Source: Microbacterium gorillae (GTDB taxonomy: Bacteria; Actinomycetota; Actinomycetes; Actinomycetales; Microbacteriaceae). Taken from it: a stretch of DNA of 64,000 bases. The first letter of the stretch is position 1. Each line of letters begins with the position of its first letter. Of this stretch, positions 8,324-17,890 are shown one piece after another. Where the stretch lies: positions 1 to 64,000 of the forward strand of contig NZ_LN648871.1 in NCBI RefSeq assembly GCF_000826185.2, given 5' to 3'. Under the pieces are notes generated by a model. It searched no databases. It saw nothing but the letters and a program-made list of their open reading frames with translations, and was not told the DNA's origin. Made by a program: the position numbers and the translations under genes.

Positions 8324-8758
8324 TCAGTCCGGCAGGGGTTGCCAGTCGTCCGGTCCGGTGTCTCCGCCAGCGCCGGCGATCGCGAGGCGCGGCAGGAAGT
8401 TCGCCCACCCGTCGGCGTGGCCGCGCACCTCGGTGTCGGGCAGGTCGGAGTGGCAGAGATCGACCCGCGTCCCGCCACCGATCCGGGTGAGCCGGAACTC
8501 CACCGTCGAGGCGCCCTCCGGCAGGTCCGCGCTGCCCGGGAAGCCCCAGCTCACCACCACGCGGCTCGGCGGCTCGACGTGCAGATACCGGCCCCGGACC
8601 GGATGTCCGGCGATGTTCACGGCGAAGCGTCCGCCCGGCGTCGGGTCGAGATCGGCGTACTGGCCCATCCAGGCCGTCATGCCGTCGTTGCTGGTGAGGT
8701 ATTCGAACACCGTCTCGGGGGGAGCGGCGATGTCGATGGAGTCCCGGAACTCAGCCAT
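8324..8758 (-). CDS. SRPBCC (START/AHSA1-like) domain protein
   Basis: This 144-residue protein begins FRDSIDIAAPPETVFEYLTS and contains TPGGRF and VVVSWGFPG blocks typical of the activator-of-Hsp90-ATPase-like SRPBCC family, a hydrophobic-ligand-binding helix-grip fold. The chosen ATG overlaps the ArsR stop by 8 nt. ArsR-SRPBCC pairs are very common in actinobacteria, and the regulator is thought to control its partner; the ligand is unknown. Confidence 0.87.
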   Translation of the reverse strand: MAEFRDSIDIAAPPETVFEYLTSNDGMTAWMGQYADLDPTPGGRFAVNIAGHPVRGRYLHVEPPSRVVVSWGFPGSADLPEGASTVEFRLTRIGGGTRVDLCHSDLPDTEVRGHADGWANFLPRLAIAGAGGDTGPDDWQPLPD

Positions 8759-9086
8759 CGGAGGCCTGCTGTCGGGATTCGATGGCGGACTTGAGATCGG
8801 CGAGCTTCGCAGGCCAGAAGTCGTCGAGGTAGGACCGCACCGCGGCCAGCCCGTCGGTGTCGATGGCGAACAGGTGGCGGGTACCCTCCCGCGTTCCGAC
8901 CGCGAGACCGGCCTTGCGCAGGACACCCAGATGGTGGGAGGTCGTCTGCTGCGACAGTCCGACCGCCTCGGCGATCGCCCCGACCGGCTGCGGCTCCGTG
9001 CGGATCACGCGGAGGATCGCTCGGCGATTGGTGTCGGCCAGCGCGCGCAGTGCCAGGTCCAGGTCCACGGCAGCCTCGGCGTTCAT
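8751..9086 (-). CDS. ArsR family transcriptional regulator
   Basis: The 111-residue protein is a winged helix ArsR repressor. The recognition region SQQTTSHHLGVLRKAGLA lies around residues 45-62, after ALADTNRRAILRVI. No Cys-rich metal site is present, so it probably does not sense metal and belongs to the SRPBCC-linked branch. ATG 9086 has GGAGG 6 nt upstream. A symmetric site (ACAAA-N6-TTTGT, 9122-9137) just upstream suggests autorepression. Confidence 0.9.
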   Translation of the reverse strand: MNAEAAVDLDLALRALADTNRRAILRVIRTEPQPVGAIAEAVGLSQQTTSHHLGVLRKAGLAVGTREGTRHLFAIDTDGLAAVRSYLDDFWPAKLADLKSAIESRQQASDG

Positions 9087-9121
9087 GTCGGTCCTCCTCG
9101 ATCTTCTGCGCACACACTAAC

Positions 9122-9137
9122 ACAAATTCAGGTTTGT
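9122..9137. promoter_or_regulatory. Candidate ArsR operator upstream of the ArsR-SRPBCC-SnoaL operon
   Basis: ACAAA (9122-9126) and TTTGT (9133-9137) are inverted around TTCAGG. A TATAAG -10-like box on the minus strand lies at 9144-9139, so the symmetric site would cover the transcription start of the operon, as expected for repression. It is 36 bp upstream of the ArsR start codon. Confidence 0.5.
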
Positions 9138-9145
9138 ACTTATAG

Positions 9146-10399
<1,254 letters not shown>

Positions 10400-10448
10400 C
10401 ACCGACTTCACCCTCGACACGCGCTCGACGCGGGGTTACCGTGACCCC

Positions 10449-11135
10449 GTGTCGAACAACGCGTACCTCACGACCACCGAGCCGGACACGATCTACCCCT
10501 CTGTCGTGCTGCCGGATTTCGAGCAGGAGGAGTCCGGCATCGCCGTCGATGCGAACGCCGTCCCGCTGCTCTGGCTCGCGCTGTTCCGATCCGACGACCT
10601 GGTGACGGCCGACGTCTACGACCCGCCCGAACCCGACGACACCGAACCGGAGTGGGGGGAGGACGAGGAGGAGGACGACGAACCCGACGACCGTGACGAC
10701 GTCGATATCGAAGCGACGGCTCCGGTCACCTCGAAGGCGGAAGCCCTCGACCACCTTGCCGAGGCGGTTCCGATCCTCGAAGATGCGCTGGACGCACGGC
10801 TCAGTCCCTACGCCGACATGCTGCGCGCGGCGGTGACGGACACCGTCGGTGCGGCGGTCACGATCGAGTGGGATGAGGTCGAGTCGCTCTGGGCGCCGGA
10901 CAGCTTCCTCCCGGCGGTCCGCCGGGTGTGGGCGGCGCTGGACCGCGGGTCCTTCGATGCTCAGGACCGTGCGGCGCTCGTGGACCTCACCGCGCTCCGG
11001 CCCGCCCCGATCCCGGACGTCCGCATACTGCTGGACGGTGCGCCGACCTCCGTCGATGATGAATGGAACCACACCCGCGTGCTCGGCTCCGCGCTCGCGC
11101 GGCCGGTCCCGTGGGAGCCGTCCGACGTCTCGTGA
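10449..11135 (+). CDS. Acidic hypothetical protein
   Basis: This 228-residue protein is not recognised. It has no signal peptide or membrane segment. Residues 58-85 are a run of Asp/Glu with Pro (EWGEDEEEDDEPDD), an acidic linker between an N-terminal region and a helical C-terminal half (AEALDHLAEAVPILEDALDARL). A TACCGT -10 box (10437-10442) ends exactly 6 nt before the GTG, which supports both the gene and a leaderless start. It follows asd on the same strand with its own promoter. Confidence 0.7.
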   Translation: MSNNAYLTTTEPDTIYPSVVLPDFEQEESGIAVDANAVPLLWLALFRSDDLVTADVYDPPEPDDTEPEWGEDEEEDDEPDDRDDVDIEATAPVTSKAEALDHLAEAVPILEDALDARLSPYADMLRAAVTDTVGAAVTIEWDEVESLWAPDSFLPAVRRVWAALDRGSFDAQDRAALVDLTALRPAPIPDVRILLDGAPTSVDDEWNHTRVLGSALARPVPWEPSDVS

Positions 11136-11248
11136 GCCCTGTTCCCAGTCGGTTTCCGTAGCGTGACCCGGGATTTCCGTAGCCGCGCGCTCGGCGCGAG
11201 CCCGTGCCGCCTCTGCATAATGCAGGAGACGGGGACACGGAGGTCGAC

Positions 11249-11950
11249 ATGGCGCGCAGTCCGATCGGGCGTCGCTGGGTCCTTGACGCGCACGACGGGG
11301 TCATGACCACGACCGCGCTCGTGCAGGGCTTCGCCGGAGCGGGCGCGAGCCAGAACGTGGTCGTATTCGCCGCCGCCGCCCTGATGGTCTCCGGTGGGCT
11401 GGCGGTCGGCGCCTCCGCCTACTCGGAGATCGCCCAGGAGCGTGCCGCGCAGGTCCAGCTCATCGCCGAGGAACAGGACGACGTCGTCCGGGACCCGGCG
11501 ACACACGAGGCCTTCCTCCGCGCGCACTACGTCCGGCGCGGGTTGGCCAGCTACCTGGCCGACATCGTGGCGCGCCAACTCATGACGCGCGACGCGCTGG
11601 GTGCGAACCTCGAGGCTGAGTTCGGGATCATCGCCGCCCCGCCGCCGCGGCGCGAGGCCTGGTGGGCGGCCCTGCGCGCACTGCTGGGCTACATGACCGG
11701 GGCCCTGCCCATCGCGCTGTTCATGCTGTTCTTCCACGGCCCCTGGCGGGCGGTCGTGATCATCGGTGTGGCGACCCTGCTGCTCGCCCTCACCGGAATG
11801 CTCTCCGCGATCTCGGGCGGTGGAAACCTCCGGGCGGCGGTCGTGCGATCCGTCGGGACGGGACTGTTCGTCGCGATCGCGTCCTACCTCGCCGGCCTCG
11901 CGTTCGAGCTTCTCGACACCGTGGTGCCGGAGATCGAGGTCAGCGGCTGA
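11249..11950 (+). CDS. VIT1/CCC1 family transporter
   Basis: The 233-residue membrane protein has the VIT/CCC1 pattern: a first helix with LDAHDGVMTTTALVQGFAGAGAS, then LMVSGGLAVGASAYSEIAQERAAQ, and a Glu-rich cytoplasmic metal-binding segment (QLIAEEQDDV). It closes with three C-terminal helices. Plant and yeast relatives move Fe2+/Mn2+ into vacuoles; bacterial members are thought to export or detoxify these metals. CGGAGG lies 7 nt before ATG 11249, and CATAAT (11216-11221) is a plausible -10 box. A TTTCCGTAGC direct repeat (11153, 11174) lies upstream. Confidence 0.85.
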   Translation: MARSPIGRRWVLDAHDGVMTTTALVQGFAGAGASQNVVVFAAAALMVSGGLAVGASAYSEIAQERAAQVQLIAEEQDDVVRDPATHEAFLRAHYVRRGLASYLADIVARQLMTRDALGANLEAEFGIIAAPPPRREAWWAALRALLGYMTGALPIALFMLFFHGPWRAVVIIGVATLLLALTGMLSAISGGGNLRAAVVRSVGTGLFVAIASYLAGLAFELLDTVVPEIEVSG

Positions 11951-11956
11951 GCCGGG

Positions 11957-12214
11957 TCAGGTGTGCATGAACTGCGCGAACCAGCTGAGGTACAGCGCGG
12001 GAGCGAGGACCTGGAACAGGACGGCCAGGACGATGATGATCACCGATGCCAGGGCGCTCACCGACAGGACGATCGCGATCACGGACCACACCGCCTGGCC
12101 GACGGTCCGCGCTGTGGAGTCCGTTTCGACGTCCTCGCTGTGCAGCAGGATGTCCGTCGGCTCGATGACCTCGACCGACATCGGGGCGGGCGGCGCTGCC
12201 GTGTGCTCGGTCAT
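11957..12214 (-). CDS. Small membrane protein of unknown function
   Basis: The 85-residue protein has a polar N-terminus (about 38 residues) and one or two C-terminal hydrophobic helices (VIAIVLSVSALASVIIIVLAV-type). It matches no family I recognise. A TACCGT -10 box (12227-12222) ends 7 nt before the ATG, so it is probably expressed from a leaderless mRNA. It is convergent with the VIT gene, whose stop lies 6 nt away. Confidence 0.65.
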   Translation of the reverse strand: MTEHTAAPPAPMSVEVIEPTDILLHSEDVETDSTARTVGQAVWSVIAIVLSVSALASVIIIVLAVLFQVLAPALYLSWFAQFMHT

Positions 12215-12349
12215 GCGCCCGACGGTAGCACCGTCGCGAGCGCCCGGGTGGGATCACGCCGCTTCCGTCCGCGACAAGAACGGCGCATCTTTCGTCCGCA
12301 GAGGCCGCCCCCGGCAAAGGCACGCCCGATCGCGGCCTAGAATCGTATG

Positions 12350-13810
12350 GTGACTGAAACGGTAGATGTCGTCCTCATCGGCGGTGGCGTGATGAGTGCC
12401 ACCCTCGGCACTTTCCTCTCCGAACTGCAGCCGGACTGGAAGATCACCGTCTTCGAGCGTCTGAGCGACGTGGCGCTGGAGAGCTCGAACGCGTGGAACA
12501 ACGCGGGCACCGGGCACGCCGCGATGTGCGAGCTGAACTACATGCCCGAGGGCAAGGACGGCTCGCTCGACCCGACGAAGGCGATCGGCATCAACGAGCA
12601 GTTCCAGCAGTCCCGTCAGCTCTGGTCGACGCTCGTCGAACGCGGCATTCTGGACGCCCCCTCCACGTTCATCAACTCCGCCCCGCACATGACCTTCGTG
12701 CGCGGCGAGAAGGACGTCTCCTACCTCAAGCGCCGGTACGAGATCCTGAAGGACCAGCCGCTGTTCGACGGCATGGAGTACTCCGAGGACTCCCGCGTGA
12801 TCAACAAGTGGGCGCCGCTGCTCATGCAGAAGCGCCGCAAGGAGGACGAGCCCTTCGCCGCGACGCGCGTGCCGTCCGGAACCGACGTCGACTTCGGTTC
12901 GCTGACCCACCAGCTGTTCAAGAACCTGAAGCAGCGCGGCGCCTCGGTCCTGACCAACACGGAGGTGCGCAGCCTCAAGCGCATGAGCGACGGCACGTGG
13001 CGCGTCCGCTACCGCCGATCGCTCGGTCACACGCCGGCCGAGATCCGCGCGAAGTTCGTGTTCGTCGGCGCCGGCGGCTGGGCGCTGAAGCTGCTGCAGA
13101 ACTCCGGCATCCCCGAGATCAAGGGCTACGGCTGCTTCCCGATCGGTGGCCAGTGGCTGATGACCTCGAACCCGGAGATCGTCGCCCAGCACCACGCCAA
13201 GGTGTACTCGCAGGCGTCCGTCGGCGCGCCGCCGATGTCCGTCCCGCACCTGGACACCCGCGTGGTGGACGGACAGACGTCGGTCCTGTTCGGCCCGTTC
13301 GCGACGTTCACGCCGAAGTTCCTCAAGCAGGGCAACCTCACCGACATCGTCACGCAGGTGCGTCCGGACAACCTCGGCTCGATGCTCAAGGTCGCCTTCA
13401 CGAACTTCGACCTGATCAAGTACCTCGTCAGCGAGCTCGCCAAGAACCACAAGCGCAAGGTCGACAGCCTGCGCGAGTTCATGCCGACCGCGAAGGACGA
13501 GGACTGGCAGCTGCTGCAGGCCGGTCAGCGCGCGCAGGTGATGAAGGGCGGTGCGCTGCAGTTCGGCACCGAGGTCGTCGCGCACTCCGACGGTTCCATC
13601 GCGGGCCTGCTCGGCGCTTCGCCGGGTGCCTCGACCGCGGTGTCGATCATGCTGAAGCTGCTGAAGACCTGCTTCCCGGACCGTATCGATGGCTGGGCGC
13701 CGACGCTCACCGCGCTCATCCCGAGCTACGGCGAGACGCTCAACGACAAGCCCGCGGCGGCCGCTGCCGAGACCGAGGCGACGGCGAAGATCCTGGAAAT
13801 CCACGCCTGA
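12350..13810 (+). CDS. mqo: Malate:quinone oxidoreductase
   Basis: The 486-residue FAD enzyme oxidises malate to oxaloacetate at the membrane and passes electrons to quinone. The dinucleotide motif VLIGGGVMSATLG is at residues 8-20, followed by FERLSDVALESSNAWNNAGTGHAAMCELNY, split here as FERLSDVALESS and NAWNNAGTGHAAMCE, which is diagnostic for Mqo. The C-terminal GASPGAST block is present. ATG 12347 and GTG 12350 are adjacent. The TAGAAT -10 box (12338-12343) ends 6 nt before the GTG but only 3 nt before the ATG, so leaderless initiation favours GTG 12350. Confidence 0.95.
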   Translation: MTETVDVVLIGGGVMSATLGTFLSELQPDWKITVFERLSDVALESSNAWNNAGTGHAAMCELNYMPEGKDGSLDPTKAIGINEQFQQSRQLWSTLVERGILDAPSTFINSAPHMTFVRGEKDVSYLKRRYEILKDQPLFDGMEYSEDSRVINKWAPLLMQKRRKEDEPFAATRVPSGTDVDFGSLTHQLFKNLKQRGASVLTNTEVRSLKRMSDGTWRVRYRRSLGHTPAEIRAKFVFVGAGGWALKLLQNSGIPEIKGYGCFPIGGQWLMTSNPEIVAQHHAKVYSQASVGAPPMSVPHLDTRVVDGQTSVLFGPFATFTPKFLKQGNLTDIVTQVRPDNLGSMLKVAFTNFDLIKYLVSELAKNHKRKVDSLREFMPTAKDEDWQLLQAGQRAQVMKGGALQFGTEVVAHSDGSIAGLLGASPGASTAVSIMLKLLKTCFPDRIDGWAPTLTALIPSYGETLNDKPAAAAAETEATAKILEIHA

Positions 13811-13816
13811 GTCGCG

Positions 13817-14242
13817 ATGCGCCTCTGGTCGCTGCACCCGCGGGTCCTGGACCGCGCGGCGCTCGTCGCGTGCTGGCGTGAGGCGCTGCTCGCGCAGAAG
13901 GTGCTGGCCGGCCTCACACGCGGCTACACCCGGCATCCGCAGCTGGAGCGCTTCCGGGCGACGGAGGACCCGCTCACAGCGATCGGTCACTTCCTGACGC
14001 AGGTGCAGCTCGAGGCGACCGCCCGCGGCTACCGCTTCGACGCGTCGCGCATCACGGTGCCGGGCGGTGCGAATCCCGCGATCCCGGTGACGGAGGGTCA
14101 ACTCGCGTACGAGACGACGTGGCTGCGGTCCAAGGTCGACCTACGGGCGCCGGAGTGGGCTCAGCGCGTCACCGCGGAGGCGGCGCCGTCCTTCGTCGTG
14201 GGGCCCGGGCCGATCGAATCGTGGGAGCGCGTCGCGGGCTGA
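13817..14242 (+). CDS. Pyrimidine dimer DNA glycosylase/endonuclease V-like protein
   Basis: The 141-residue protein begins MRLWSLHPRVLDRAALVACW and continues with REALLAQKVLAG, GYTRHPQLERFR and FLTQVQLEATARGYRFD. This is the pattern of the Pyr_excise family related to T4 endonuclease V, which incises DNA at UV dimers. Actinobacterial members are mostly untested. The second half (TVPGGANPAIPVTEGQLAYETTW, shortened here) is typical of the longer bacterial form. ATG 13817 starts 6 nt after the mqo stop with no strong ribosome site, so it may be read from the mqo transcript. It precedes recQ, consistent with a repair role. Confidence 0.75.
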   Translation: MRLWSLHPRVLDRAALVACWREALLAQKVLAGLTRGYTRHPQLERFRATEDPLTAIGHFLTQVQLEATARGYRFDASRITVPGGANPAIPVTEGQLAYETTWLRSKVDLRAPEWAQRVTAEAAPSFVVGPGPIESWERVAG

Positions 14243-14282
14243 CCGGTTCGCCGATGTCGGCGCCGTGCGGCAGGCTGGATGC

Positions 14283-16370
14283 ATGCCCTCGACGACCCGC
14301 GACGACGCCCTCCGCGCACTCCGTTCCCTGGTCGGACGGGACGATGCCACGTTCCACGACGGTCAGTACGAGGCCATCGCCGCGCTCGTGGACGACCGCC
14401 GCCGCGCCCTCGTGGTTCAGCGCACCGGGTGGGGCAAATCCGCCGTGTACTTCGTGGCCACGGCGCTCCTGCGTGCCCGCGGCGGCGGACCCACGGTGCT
14501 CGTCTCGCCCCTGTTGGCGCTGATGCGCGACCAGATCGCCGCCGCCGCGCGGTCCGGCGTGCGGGCGGTCGCGATCAACTCCACGAACGCGCACGAGTGG
14601 CGCGAGGTGGAGGCCGCGCTCGACGCGGACGAGATCGACGTGCTGCTGGTGTCACCGGAGCGGCTGAACAACCCGGCGTTCCGCGAGCGTCAGCTGCCCG
14701 ACCTGGTGCGCCGTATGGGCCTGCTCGTGGTGGACGAGGCGCACTGCATCAGTGACTGGGGGCACGATTTCCGCCCCGACTACCGGCGCCTCCGCGACCT
14801 GGTCGCCGCCCTTGACCCGTCCGTCCCGGTCCTGGCCACCACGGCGACCGCGAACAGCCGCGTCGTGGCCGACGTCGCCGAACAGCTCGGGGGAGCCGAC
14901 CGCGTGCTCACCATCCGCGGCCCGCTGGCCCGGGCCTCGCTCCGTCTCGGCGTGCTGCGACTGCCGGACGCGGTCACTCGCCTGGCCTGGCTCATCACGC
15001 ACCTGGACTCCCTGCCCGGGTCCGGCATCGTCTACACGCTCACCGTCGCCGCCGCGGAGGACACCGCGCGGGCGCTGCGCACGGCCGGGGTGGACGCCGC
15101 GGCGTACTCCGGCAAGACGCCGGCCGAGGAGCGCGAGGAGCTGGAGGACCGCCTGAGGCGCAACGACCTCCGCGTGCTCGTCGCCACGAGCGCGCTCGGT
15201 ATGGGCTTCGACAAGCCCGACCTCGGCTTCGTCGTGCACCTCGGCGCGCCGTCCTCGCCCGTGGCGTACTACCAGCAGGTCGGCCGTGCCGGTCGTGCCA
15301 CCGAGCGCGCCGATGTCCTGCTGCTGCCCGGCCCGGAGGACCCGGAGATCTGGGAGTACTTCGCGACGTCGTCCATGCCGGACGAAGAGCGCGCGCGCCG
15401 CGTGATCGACACGCTCTCGGACGCCCCGATGTCGACCCCGGCGCTGGAGGCGCGCGTGGACATCCGCCGCTCCCGCCTGGAGCTGCTGCTCAAGGTTCTG
15501 GACGTGGACGGCGCGGTCCGGCGCGTGTCCGGTGGCTGGGTCTCCACCGGGGAACCGTGGTCGTACGACGCCGATCGGTACGAGCGGATCGCCGCCGCCC
15601 GACGCGCGGAGCAGGACGCGATGATCGCGTACGAGCAGACCGACGAGTGCCGCATGATGTTCCTGCAGCGGGCCCTCGACGACCCGACCGCCGAGCCGTG
15701 CGGCCGCTGCGATCGGTGTGCGGGTCCCTGGTACGACGCCACCATCCCGGCCGCGGCGCAGCAGCAAGCCGGGTCCGCGCTCGATCGTGTCGGCGTGCCG
15801 ATCGACCCGCGGGCGCAGTGGCCGACCGGCATGAGCGCATTCGGGCTGTCCCTGTCCGGACGCATTCCCGTCGATGAGCGTCCGGACGAGGGGCGTGCGC
15901 TGGCGCGGCTGACGGATCTCGGCTGGGGCCAGAGCCTGCGCGAGCTGTTCGCGCCCTCCGCGGTGGACGGTCCGCTGCCGCCGGCGATGCTGAACGCCTG
16001 CGCACGTGTCCTGGGGGAGTGGCCGTGGGAGGAACGTCCGGTCGCCGTGGTCTCCATCCCGTCCCGCACGCGTCCGATGCTGACGCGGTCGGTGGCGGAG
16101 GGCCTCGCCGGACTGGGAAGGTTGCCGTACCTCGGCGAGCTGGCGTCCTCCGTCGCCGGGCAGGAGCCCGCGCCGCCGGGGAACAGCGCCTTCCGGCTGT
16201 CCCGGGTCTGGGGGACGCTCAGTGCCGTCGGTCTGGACGTGCCGGCCGGCCCCGTCCTGCTCGTGGACGACCTCGCCGACAGTCGGTGGACGATCCAGGC
16301 GGCGACCTCCGCGCTGCGCGCCGCCGGAGCCACCCGCGTCCTCCCGTTCGCGCTCGCCCTCCGCGGCTGA
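14283..16370 (+). CDS. recQ: RecQ-family DNA helicase fused to a phosphoribosyltransferase-like domain
   Basis: The 695-residue protein has helicase motif I TGWGKS near residue 50, the DEAHC box near 151, GIVYT and ATSALGMGFDKPDLGFVVH in the second RecA domain, and QQVGRAGR (motif VI). A zinc region with CRMMFLQ...CGRCDRC follows. After residue 600 the C-terminus carries a PRPP-binding-like loop, VLLVDDLADSRWT, characteristic of type I phosphoribosyltransferases. The protein therefore unwinds DNA by ATP hydrolysis and carries an extra domain of unknown role. ATG 14283 is preferred over 14265 because CAGGCT (14271-14276) ends 6 nt before it. Confidence 0.9.
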   Translation: MPSTTRDDALRALRSLVGRDDATFHDGQYEAIAALVDDRRRALVVQRTGWGKSAVYFVATALLRARGGGPTVLVSPLLALMRDQIAAAARSGVRAVAINSTNAHEWREVEAALDADEIDVLLVSPERLNNPAFRERQLPDLVRRMGLLVVDEAHCISDWGHDFRPDYRRLRDLVAALDPSVPVLATTATANSRVVADVAEQLGGADRVLTIRGPLARASLRLGVLRLPDAVTRLAWLITHLDSLPGSGIVYTLTVAAAEDTARALRTAGVDAAAYSGKTPAEEREELEDRLRRNDLRVLVATSALGMGFDKPDLGFVVHLGAPSSPVAYYQQVGRAGRATERADVLLLPGPEDPEIWEYFATSSMPDEERARRVIDTLSDAPMSTPALEARVDIRRSRLELLLKVLDVDGAVRRVSGGWVSTGEPWSYDADRYERIAAARRAEQDAMIAYEQTDECRMMFLQRALDDPTAEPCGRCDRCAGPWYDATIPAAAQQQAGSALDRVGVPIDPRAQWPTGMSAFGLSLSGRIPVDERPDEGRALARLTDLGWGQSLRELFAPSAVDGPLPPAMLNACARVLGEWPWEERPVAVVSIPSRTRPMLTRSVAEGLAGLGRLPYLGELASSVAGQEPAPPGNSAFRLSRVWGTLSAVGLDVPAGPVLLVDDLADSRWTIQAATSALRAAGATRVLPFALALRG

Positions 16371-16431
16371 ACCCGGGGTGCCCGCCGAGGCAGGGCGGCT
16401 GACGTCGGTGCCCACCTCGTAGACTCGTTCG

Positions 16432-17091
16432 GTGGCCAAACTCTACTTCCGTTACGGCGCGATGAACTCCGGTAAGTCGACCGCCCTGCTCCAGGCCGCC
16501 TACAACTACGAGGAGCGCGGTCAGTCCGTCCTGCTGACCAAGCCCGCGATCGACACCAAGGGTGCGAACCAGGTCGAGTCCCGGCTCGGCATGACGCGCG
16601 AGGTCGACTTCCTGCTGCGACCCGAGGACGACGCGCGCACCGTCGTGGCCGAGCACCGACGCCGGCACCGCGAGGACGCCGAGTCCGCGCTGATTCCGGA
16701 CGTGGTCGGCGACATCGCCTGCGTGCTCGTGGACGAGGCGCAGTTCCTCACCCCGGCGCAGGTGGACGACCTGTTCCGCGTCGCGGTCCTCGATGACATT
16801 CCGGTGATGGCATACGGCATCCGCAGCGACTTCCGCACTGCGGCGTTCCCCGGCTCGCGTCGTCTGCTGGAGATCGCGCACTCCCTTGAGGAGCTCAAGA
16901 CGATCTGCCGCTGCGGCCGCAAGGCCGTCTTCAACGGCCGCGTCATCGGCGGCCGCTTCGTCTTCGACGGCGACCAGGTGGCGATCGACGCCGCTACCGC
17001 CGACGTCCGCGACGACCACTTCGTCACCTACGAGTCGCTCTGCGGCCGCTGCTATCTCGAGGAGTCCGGCGGAGTCCTGTCGGTGTCGTAG
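16432..17091 (+). CDS. tdk: Thymidine kinase
   Basis: The 219-residue type II thymidine kinase phosphorylates thymidine with ATP in the salvage pathway. The P-loop GAMNSGKST is at residues 9-17, and the metal/base motif VLVDEAQFL is near 99. The structural zinc is bound by a first pair in CRCGRKAVFNGR and a second in CGRCYLEE. The start GTG has a TAGACT -10 box (16420-16425) exactly 6 nt upstream and no Shine-Dalgarno sequence, so the mRNA is probably leaderless. Confidence 0.95.
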   Translation: MAKLYFRYGAMNSGKSTALLQAAYNYEERGQSVLLTKPAIDTKGANQVESRLGMTREVDFLLRPEDDARTVVAEHRRRHREDAESALIPDVVGDIACVLVDEAQFLTPAQVDDLFRVAVLDDIPVMAYGIRSDFRTAAFPGSRRLLEIAHSLEELKTICRCGRKAVFNGRVIGGRFVFDGDQVAIDAATADVRDDHFVTYESLCGRCYLEESGGVLSVS

Positions 17092-17115
17092 AAGACGGGT
17101 TCGTCCGACGCTGGC

Positions 17116-17155
17116 TGTGGTCGGACCACATGTGCTACCGTGTGGTCGGACCACA
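17116..17155. promoter_or_regulatory. Two identical palindromic operators of the LldR-type regulator
   Basis: TGTGGTCGGACCACA occurs twice, at 17116-17130 and 17141-17155, separated by TGTGCTACCG. The core TGGTC-N-GACCA is the known recognition pattern of FadR-type LldR regulators. A TACCGT -10 box (17136-17141) lies between the copies and abuts the second, so bound repressor would block the promoter. Centre-to-centre spacing is 25 bp, which puts the two sites on slightly different helix faces. The ribosome site of the regulator gene overlaps the last operator bases. Confidence 0.85.
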
Positions 17156-17164
17156 GGAGGACGA

Positions 17165-17890
17165 GTGAGCGAGGAAGCCGCGACGCGCGCATGGCAGGTC
17201 GTGCTCGAGCACATCGAGCGGCGACTGATCGCCGGTGAGCTCGTGCCGGGCGATCGTCTGCCGGGGGAGCGGGCCCTGTCCGCGGAGCTCGGCGTGGGAC
17301 GCTCCAGCGTTCGCGAGGCTCTGCGCGTGCTGGAGGTCATGGGGCTCATCCGCACCGCCACCGGGTCCGGTCCGAGCGCGGGCGCGATCATCGTCGCGAC
17401 ACCGGAGGGCGGAATGAGCGCGCTGATGCGGCTGCAGGTGGCGGCCCGAGGGTTCCCGGTCCGGGACATCGTCCGCACGCGCCTCATCGTCGAATCCGCC
17501 GTCGCCGCGGAACTCGCGCACACCGGGGGCGACCTCGCCGAGGCTCGCGCCCTCCTGGACGCGATGGACGCGCCGGACCTCGACACGGCCGACTTCCTCG
17601 CCCTCGACACCGCCTTCCACCTGGCTCTCGCGAACGCGCACGGCAACCAGGTGCTCCTGGCGACGATGGCCGGACTCCGCTCCAGCATTGAGAGCTACGC
17701 GCACGACGGCGCCGGCCGCCTCGCCGATTGGGACGCCACCGCCGCGACCCTGCGCGCTGAGCACCGCGCCATCCTCGACGCCATCGTCGCCGGCGACGAC
17801 GCCGCCGCCGCGCGTACGGTACGCGACCACATCTCCGGCTACTACGCCGCCATCTCCCTCGACCCCGGAAAGGACGCCGCCGCATGGTGA
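17165..17890 (+). CDS. FadR/GntR family regulator, LldR-like
   Basis: The 241-residue protein has an N-terminal winged helix ([15 protein letters not shown] then [18 protein letters not shown]) and a C-terminal FCD ligand domain with the metal-binding pattern D...H...H ([15 protein letters not shown], then EHRAILDAI and DHISGYY). GTG 17165 follows AGGAGG by 5 nt. The gene overlaps lldD by 7 nt and lies directly behind two copies of a TGGTC-N-GACCA palindrome. By analogy to LldR of Corynebacterium and E. coli it probably represses itself and lldD until L-lactate is present. Confidence 0.9.
   Translation: MSEEAATRAWQVVLEHIERRLIAGELVPGDRLPGERALSAELGVGRSSVREALRVLEVMGLIRTATGSGPSAGAIIVATPEGGMSALMRLQVAARGFPVRDIVRTRLIVESAVAAELAHTGGDLAEARALLDAMDAPDLDTADFLALDTAFHLALANAHGNQVLLATMAGLRSSIESYAHDGAGRLADWDATAATLRAEHRAILDAIVAGDDAAAARTVRDHISGYYAAISLDPGKDAAAW

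Noticed and set aside
12254..14101. A 615-codon minus-strand frame over mqo
   Set aside because: It is a shadow of mqo and the next gene, with low-complexity R/H/D-rich content.
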